Source: Cruorifilaria tuberocauda
Lineage: Eukaryota > Nematoda > Chromadorea > Rhabditida > Onchocercidae
Reading direction: 5' to 3'
NCBI GenBank assembly: GCA_013365365.1
Contig: JABVXU010000723.1
Span: forward strand, 1 to 23,762
DNA length: 23,762 bases
The notes under the pieces were generated by a model. It saw nothing but the letters and a program-made list of their open reading frames with translations. It searched no databases and had not been told where the DNA came from. Of this stretch, positions 18,448 through 23,762 are shown in pieces; position 1 is the stretch's first letter; every line of letters starts with the position of its first letter. The translations under genes and the position numbers were made by a program.

Positions 18448-18579
18448 ATGATAAATATGAAGTCGAAGAGAAGAAAGGAAGATAAGGAGGAGACGAGAGA
18501 GAGAAAAATTAAATTATCATTTCGTCAACCCATATCAATTCATAACGATGATATTCATAGCATTTATAACTTTCCTCAG
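18448..18579 (+). CDS. Possible exon or small ORF (44 codons to a CAG|GTAGCT site)
   Basis: From the ATG at 18448 a frame reads a basic/acidic first part within a polypurine tract, then a better-looking stretch (LSFRQPISIHNDDIHSIYNF) ending PQ at CAG|GTAGCT. Read through, it stops at codon 57. An in-frame stop precedes the ATG. The CAG|GTAGCT could be a donor, making this a first coding exon, but TTTCCTCAG and TTTTCAG in the same place look equally like acceptors. No partner exon was identified downstream in the window. Confidence 0.22.
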
Positions 18580-18959
18580 GTAGCTTTTCAGGTTTTAATC
18601 AAATCGAAATTTTTATAAATTGTAAATTAATTTATTTCTACCTTTTTAACTAACTTATCATTTCTACATTTTTAATATCTTATTATTTTTATTTTAAAAC
18701 TATGTACTTTTACTGCATTTTACTCCGTTAAAGTATATACTTTTACTGCGTTTTTTTTCTTCTCTTGCTATTTTAATCAGCATCTAAATGAAAGATTATT
18801 GATAGTGATATAGAAATGATTATTAATTAGGATTAATTTTATCTCTTTTTATTTTCTTCAACAAAATTTTCAATTATTTCAAATAGTGCTGAGAACAGTA
18901 AAAAAAAAATAGTTTATGTTTCTTCGTTTTTATTACGAATTTGAATTTTTTCATACTCA

Positions 18960-19230
18960 TAATTAAGATAATCATCATCATTTCGAATACTTAGAATTAG
19001 AAAAATCATTATTTTATTATACGCAATGTTTCAAATATTTCAAATTCATAATTATGATAATCATCATTTCAAATATTTAATTAGGAAAATCATTATTTCA
19101 TTATACGCAGTACTTTGAATATTAAGAGTTAGAAAAATTATCATTTCAAGTATTTCAAATATTTAATTAGGAAAATCATTATTTCATTATACGCAGTACT
19201 TTCAATATTTAGAATTAGAATAATTCATAA
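18960..19230 (+). repeat. About 60-80 bp repeat units, 3-4 copies
   Basis: TTCAAATATTTAATTAGGAA, AATCATTATTTCATTATACG and CAGTACTTT recur in order (19068 and 19149 are the clearest starts). A less complete copy near 18970-19030 precedes them. Confidence 0.85.
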
Positions 19231-20220
19231 AGATAAAAACATCGAAAGAAGGCATTCAGAATTTGAAATGAATTCAGTGATAAATTTTAAATAATTTTGT
19301 TAAATGATATATTTAGATGATTTTAGAACTATCTAATCTCATTAATATTTAATTAATAAATCAAATTAATTATTAAAATAAACTTAATAAATTAATATTT
19401 ATTCATTATTTCATATTTCGTTTCTAAATTTTGAAATTAAACTTAAGATTGGTTAAATCTTAAACTCTATATTTGTCTTAGGTTAATGCGTTTGAAATGA
19501 AAAGTATTGAGAAGTAAAATTAGCAGTTAGCTTAAAATGTTTAGCATTAGAATGGTTTGTTTTACTAAATATCAGAGCTTTTCGTTTATTAGTAATTTTC
19601 GCTTTATTTAAAGCTTTAAAGAAAGCTTAATTCTAGGAAGGCTAACTCTTACAAATGGAAAATTAAATTTTGTTGAAAAATTTTCAATTTAAAAATCGCA
19701 AAAGAATTTTTGATTAATCTTTGATTTTCAACGAATCTTTAAAAAGAGTAAAACACAGAGAGAAAAATGAGACAGAAAGAGAGAAAGAAAAAAAGATAGA
19801 AAAATCAGTAACCATAAATGGAACAAAGTTCAACTTTCTTTGATGTTTACTTCCTCTATTATTTCATTCAAATTTCTCAAATCTGAAATTTTTTATCATT
19901 CTTGATATTATAGCTTTAGATGATAAGCTTGATAAGAGCAAACTTATCATTTGATTTCATCAAACTTATCATATAAAGAAAATTTTTCTTTACAAAAAAA
20001 ATGATATCACAAAAATTTGCTAGGAATTGTAATTTCATTAGAATACATAATAGTGATAAGCATTAATTAATTAATTATATAATAATAAGCATTAATTAAT
20101 TAATTAATTAAGATGGAAATGAACCTTAAATAGTAGAATCAGACTGGAGTAACCAATGAGAAAAGTTTTTTGATCATTACTATAAGATTATGATACTGAA
20201 GTAAAGTAAAGCTATTTCAT
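19231..20220. other. No gene recognised
   Basis: AT-rich sequence with a polypurine tract at 19742-19803, repeated AAACTTATCAT / GATAAG words near 19910-19970, and two ATAATAAGCATTAATTAATT-like copies near 20055 and 20084. No coding signal was seen. Confidence 0.55.
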
Positions 20221-20224
20221 ATTC

Positions 20225-21720
20225 TTTTTTTAGGAGCCTAAATCTTCGAAGTTTTTTTTTCTTAAAAAAAATGCTCCAAGTAAAAAAAATCAATCGTAAG
20301 CATATTCATATTGATATTAACAATGCATATATTAGTATTTTCGAAATAGTAATTCTCTTAGAAAAAGTAAAAAAAAATTGCAATTTATTTTTTTCTTCTT
20401 AAATATACTTAAATCTCTATTATTTATTCGTGATTATTCGTGATTTTTAGAATCTAAATCGTATATATTTTTTCAGTCTATTCATTTAAAAAATGATTCT
20501 TACTTTATTCGTTATCATTTCGTTATTATTCAAAATAAAGTTATTTGAAAAAGGTTTTAAAAAAAAAAAAAGTTGCAATTTATTTTTCTGCTTCTAAACA
20601 AGTTGCTGTTTTCATTAGAGCTAATCTTCATAAAGTATAAAGAGTAGAAGTAAACATTTATAATTGAAATCTAGTTTCGAGAAAATTCTCGAAAAAATCT
20701 TAAAATTTTTCTTCTTTATGAAAATGCCCTAAAAAAACTATTATTCGTAAGCATGGACATATAAGTATATTCATATTGATATTAGCCTTGTTGAACATCT
20801 TACTCGTTTTTTTAGAGCCTAAATCTCAGATTTTTTCCCTAAAAAAATGCTTGAAAAAAATATTACTCCTTAACATATACATATATACATTCATATTTAT
20901 ATTGGCCTCGTTAAACAAGTTACTCGCTTTTTTTAGAGCCTAAATCTTACATATTTTTTTTTCTTAAAAAAATGCTACAAGCTATTCGTTTTACTTTAGA
21001 ACCTAAATCTTAGATATTTTCACTTTAGAAAATTTTCTTTAGATTTTTTCTTTAGAAATTTTTCTTTTTGTAGAAAAATGCTTTAAATAAAGTATCATTC
21101 GTAAACATATATATAAGTATATTCATAGTATATTCATATCAATATTAACCTTATTGAACAAGCTATTCGTTTTTTTGCCTTATTGAACAAGCTATTCGTT
21201 TTTTTGTCTTATTGAACAAGCTATTCGTTTTTTTGTCTTATTGAACAAGCTATTCGTTTTTTGTCTTATTGAACAAGCTATTCGTTTTTTTGTCTTATTG
21301 AACAAGCTATTCGTTTTTTTGTCTTATTGAACGAGCTATTCGTTTTTTTGTCTTATTGAACGAGCTATTCGTTTTTTCAAGCCTGAATTTAAGATTTTTT
21401 TCTTCCTTAAAAAAATACTTTAAAAAAATACTATTCGTAAGCATATATATTCAAGCATATTCATATTAATATTAGCCTTATTGAACCAGCTATTCGCTTT
21501 TTTTATAGAGCTTAAACTTTAGACATTTTACAAAAAAATATTATTCGTAAGCATATGTATACAAGTAGATTCATATTAGTATTAAGCCTTATTGAACGAG
21601 CTATTCGTTTTTTTTTTTTACAGAGCTTAAACCTTAAATTTCTTTTCCTTAAAAAAAAAAAATCATTCCATGAGCACATATAAATACAAATATATTCAGC
21701 ATAGCATGTCATTAATATTT
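20225..21720 (+). repeat. Higher-order repeat array, 110-125 bp unit, 7 or more copies
   Basis: Each unit runs: ATTCGTAAGCATAT, a (T)ATAAGTATATTCATATT segment, AATATTAGCCTTATTGAACA, AGCTATTCGTTTTTT, AGAGCCTAAATCTTAGA, a T-run, then AAAAAAATGCTTNAA. ATTCGTAAGCAT-like starts are near 20291, 20745, 20866, 21110, 21432 and 21543, with a worn copy near 21660. Some units are partial. Long T- and A-runs in each unit could pair with one another. Confidence 0.88.
21151..21377 (+). repeat. 29-bp minisatellite, 8 copies, inside the higher-order array
   Basis: Units start TTATTGAACAAGCTATTCGT and end in a T-run plus GTC. Starts are at 21151, 21180, 21209, 21238, 21266, 21295, 21324 and 21353, all 29 bases apart except one of 28. 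The last two units carry ACGAG instead of ACAAG, a variant also found in the separate copy at 21592. Confidence 0.95.
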
Positions 21721-22081
21721 TTAAAATTTTAATTTTTCACATAAAAAAAGCTCATAAAAAAAAAAGTTGTAATTTATTTTTCTCTTTTTCAACTCCATCC
21801 TTTCCTCTTTTTTTCTTTTCAACATTAGATAGCAGGTTCTTTTCTTTTTCTTTTTTTTGATTTGATTAAAACCTAACGAATGGTTTTTTTTTTGCTTTCT
21901 TTAAGGCAATACGTCGTTTGACATCACAGTTTTGTCCTTTTTTGATCGTTTCAAACTTTTCCAGTTTTTCAATTTTTTCTCCTTTTTCTTTTCTTTTTTT
22001 CTTTTTTTATTTTTCTTTTCTTTTTTTTTTTTTTTGTTAATTTCATAGATTAAATTTTGAAGAAAAAAAAAATTTGAAGCA
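21721..22081. other. Pyrimidine-rich stretch without gene
   Basis: T- and CT-rich sequence (notably 21780-22035) with long T-runs. No coding signal was seen. Confidence 0.55.
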
Positions 22082-22385
22082 TTTAAAAATTAATGCTTAA
22101 TAAAAATAAAACTTAACGATAGCTTATTAGTAATTACTATTTACTAGAAGTTAGTGATAGCTTATTAGTATTATCATTCATTTATTAATTATTATTTGAA
22201 AATCAATGCTTAGTACAAATAGAACTTAGTGTAGTTTATTAGCATTATTATTTACTCATTAATTGTTACCATATATGTCTATATGTATGTTTAGCAGTTG
22301 TTATCATTTAATAACATTTCAATCCAATGCTTAGTAAAAATAAAACTTAATGATAGCTTATCAGTATTATCACTTATCTTTTCAG
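22082..22385 (+). repeat. Three diverged copies of an about 115-bp unit
   Basis: AATGCTTAGTAAAAATAAAA, then CTTAATGATAGCTTATTAGT and ATTATCATTTA-like ends, recur near 22092, 22202 and 22325. The first copy holds an extra internal copy of GATAGCTTATTAGTA. Confidence 0.85.
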
Positions 22386-23550
22386 TTATTCAGCACAGAA
22401 TTTACAATAGCTCTTTTTGCAAGTAAAATATCAGAGTGTATAATAAATTAAATTAATTAATTTAGTTTCATTCTTTCAGTTTTAATCTGATCAATCAATA
22501 ATTACCTCATTTTTTAAATTTCCCAAAATTTACAAACTGCCTTAGGCATAAAAAACTCTTATGTGAAATATTGATAATATGATAAGGATGAGAAAGAAAA
22601 AAATAACTTTTTTTTAGTTCAAAAACTCGATGTTATCAGTATCAAAAATGATATTCATTTAATTTTTTTTTTTTTGGAAATATTTGGAATGAAATTTTTT
22701 TTTTTGTTATTGATAATTTAGTCTCGATAAACATTGGTTATATCAGTAAAATTCCATCAGTTTGGACTATCTGAATCATGAATTTCATTTTTTTTTTTTG
22801 ATAAATATCAAAAGCAACTTTTTTATCGAAACTGAAAAAGAATACGAAATTATGATAAGTTTTTATTGCTATGATTGGAAGCATTTAAAAAATATTTATT
22901 ACTTAGTAATTACTTATTTAAAATGATTTGTATTGCTGATATTTGATTTAAATTTCATATTTATTATTTAATTACTATTTACCTAAGATGATTACTTTTA
23001 AAATGAAAAAGAACTATGATATATTTTTATTCCTATGATTAAAAACGGAAAATAATTATTATTTAATTACTATTTATGTAAAATTATTTGTAAAATTGCT
23101 TGATTAAAATTTCCACTGCAATTTATACTTTTTTATTTTTTTATACAGCAAGAAATATTTATTATTCAGTTATTTCTTTCAGTAATTACTTAAATATAAA
23201 TAATTAGTTAAATAAACAATTAATTAAAGTATAATTATAGTTAATTATTATTTCCAGCAAATGATTATCACCCAACGATGCTATAGAAATTATGAAAAAT
23301 AATTATTTTTTTCATTCTATATGATGAGTGAAAAATATCGTTATCATGTTTTACTGTGATTATTTCTTTTTAATTGTAAGTATGGAAAAATAACTATAAA
23401 TATAATCACTATCATTATCATTATAGTTATAACAGCACACTGTTATTTGGGTATTTTAGTGGTTTCTTTTTTTGATTGCTATTTTAATTTTAATCATTAT
23501 TTCAATGAACGCATAATTTTGCTTTCACTTCGATATTTCAATATCTGATA
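22386..23550. other. No gene recognised
   Basis: AT-rich sequence with several T-runs (22660, 22695, 22790) and loosely repeated ATTACTTA / AACTATGATA words near 22870-23060. No convincing exon was seen on either strand. Confidence 0.5.
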
Positions 23551-23555
23551 TCATT

Positions 23556-23735
23556 ATCACGATTATCGTGAAGAGATTTCGTTATCACAATTATCATGAA
23601 AGGATTTCATTATCACAATTGTCATGAAGAAATTTCATAATCACAATTATCATGAAGGGATTTCATTATCACAATTATCATGAAAGGATTTCATTATCAC
23701 AATTGTCATGAAGAGATTTCATTATCACAATCATC
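23556..23735 (+). repeat. 28-bp minisatellite, about 6.4 copies
   Basis: Units read ATCACAATTATCATGAARGG then ATTTCATT, exactly 28 bases each, starting at 23556. AATTATCATGA and its variant AATTGTCATGA alternate irregularly. The array ends about 25 bases before the window end. Confidence 0.93.
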
Positions 23736-23762
23736 ATTTCCAATATATACATAATTTACTTC

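Noticed and set aside
21512..21712. Minus-strand Lys/Arg-rich frame
   Set aside because: It falls inside the higher-order repeat array and is created by its T-runs.
1..23762. CRISPR array
   Set aside because: Several arrays have 28-40 bp units, but they are contiguous tandem repeats without unique spacers, in nematode nuclear DNA.
1..23762. Wolbachia or mitochondrial DNA inserted in the nucleus
   Set aside because: No bacterial gene remnant and no mitochondrial gene or tRNA was recognised; AT-richness alone is not evidence.

Overview
The window reads as nuclear DNA from an AT-rich nematode. A filarial or other spirurid worm is my best guess, but that is inference from style only: an AT-rich background, TTTTCAG-like 3' splice sites, short exons in introns of 120 to 960 bases, and introns packed with diverged tandem duplications. 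No bacterial operon, tRNA, rRNA, spliced-leader gene, transposase or CRISPR array was found.

Region 1 (1-7.9 kb, + strand) holds the 3' part of one multi-exon gene. Ten exons (223-7127) join in perfect phase to 834 codons plus a stop; the first visible exon begins mid-codon, so the start codon and signal peptide lie upstream. The product has a cysteine-bearing N-terminal stretch, three canonical EGF-like repeats, a fourth divergent EGF-like module, about 330 residues of Ser/Thr/Pro-rich stalk, one membrane helix, and a 40-residue cytoplasmic tail with a GKYNP juxtamembrane motif that ends exactly in EERLI. That tail is the signature of the Crumbs polarity family. Three EGF repeats plus a mucin-like stalk, without laminin-G domains in the visible part, point to the nematode member EAT-20 rather than CRB-1. 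A likely poly(A) signal lies at 7909.

The most interesting detail is in the second visible intron. The last 12 bases of exon B, its splice donor and about 56 bases of intron are duplicated 134 bases downstream. The copy is a candidate in-frame 12-nt microexon (1586-1597) with a good acceptor and donor. It would insert DGNF next to the parental DNNL.

Region 2 (7.9-23.8 kb) has no recognisable gene on either strand. It is a mosaic of tandem duplications (period 20 to 220 bases), minisatellites, polypurine tracts and hairpins. Three small ORFs or exon candidates of about 57 codons stand out weakly (10867-11037, 11351-11524, 18448-18579), as does a less AT-rich patch at 11.38-11.83 kb with three CCGGAA boxes and a CRE-like ACGTCA. 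The longest complex array is at 20.2-21.7 kb: a 110-125 bp higher-order repeat in which one 29-bp segment has expanded to eight copies.

I found no convincing new multi-gene system. The microexon, the Crumbs-type gene and the small ORFs are what deserve follow-up.
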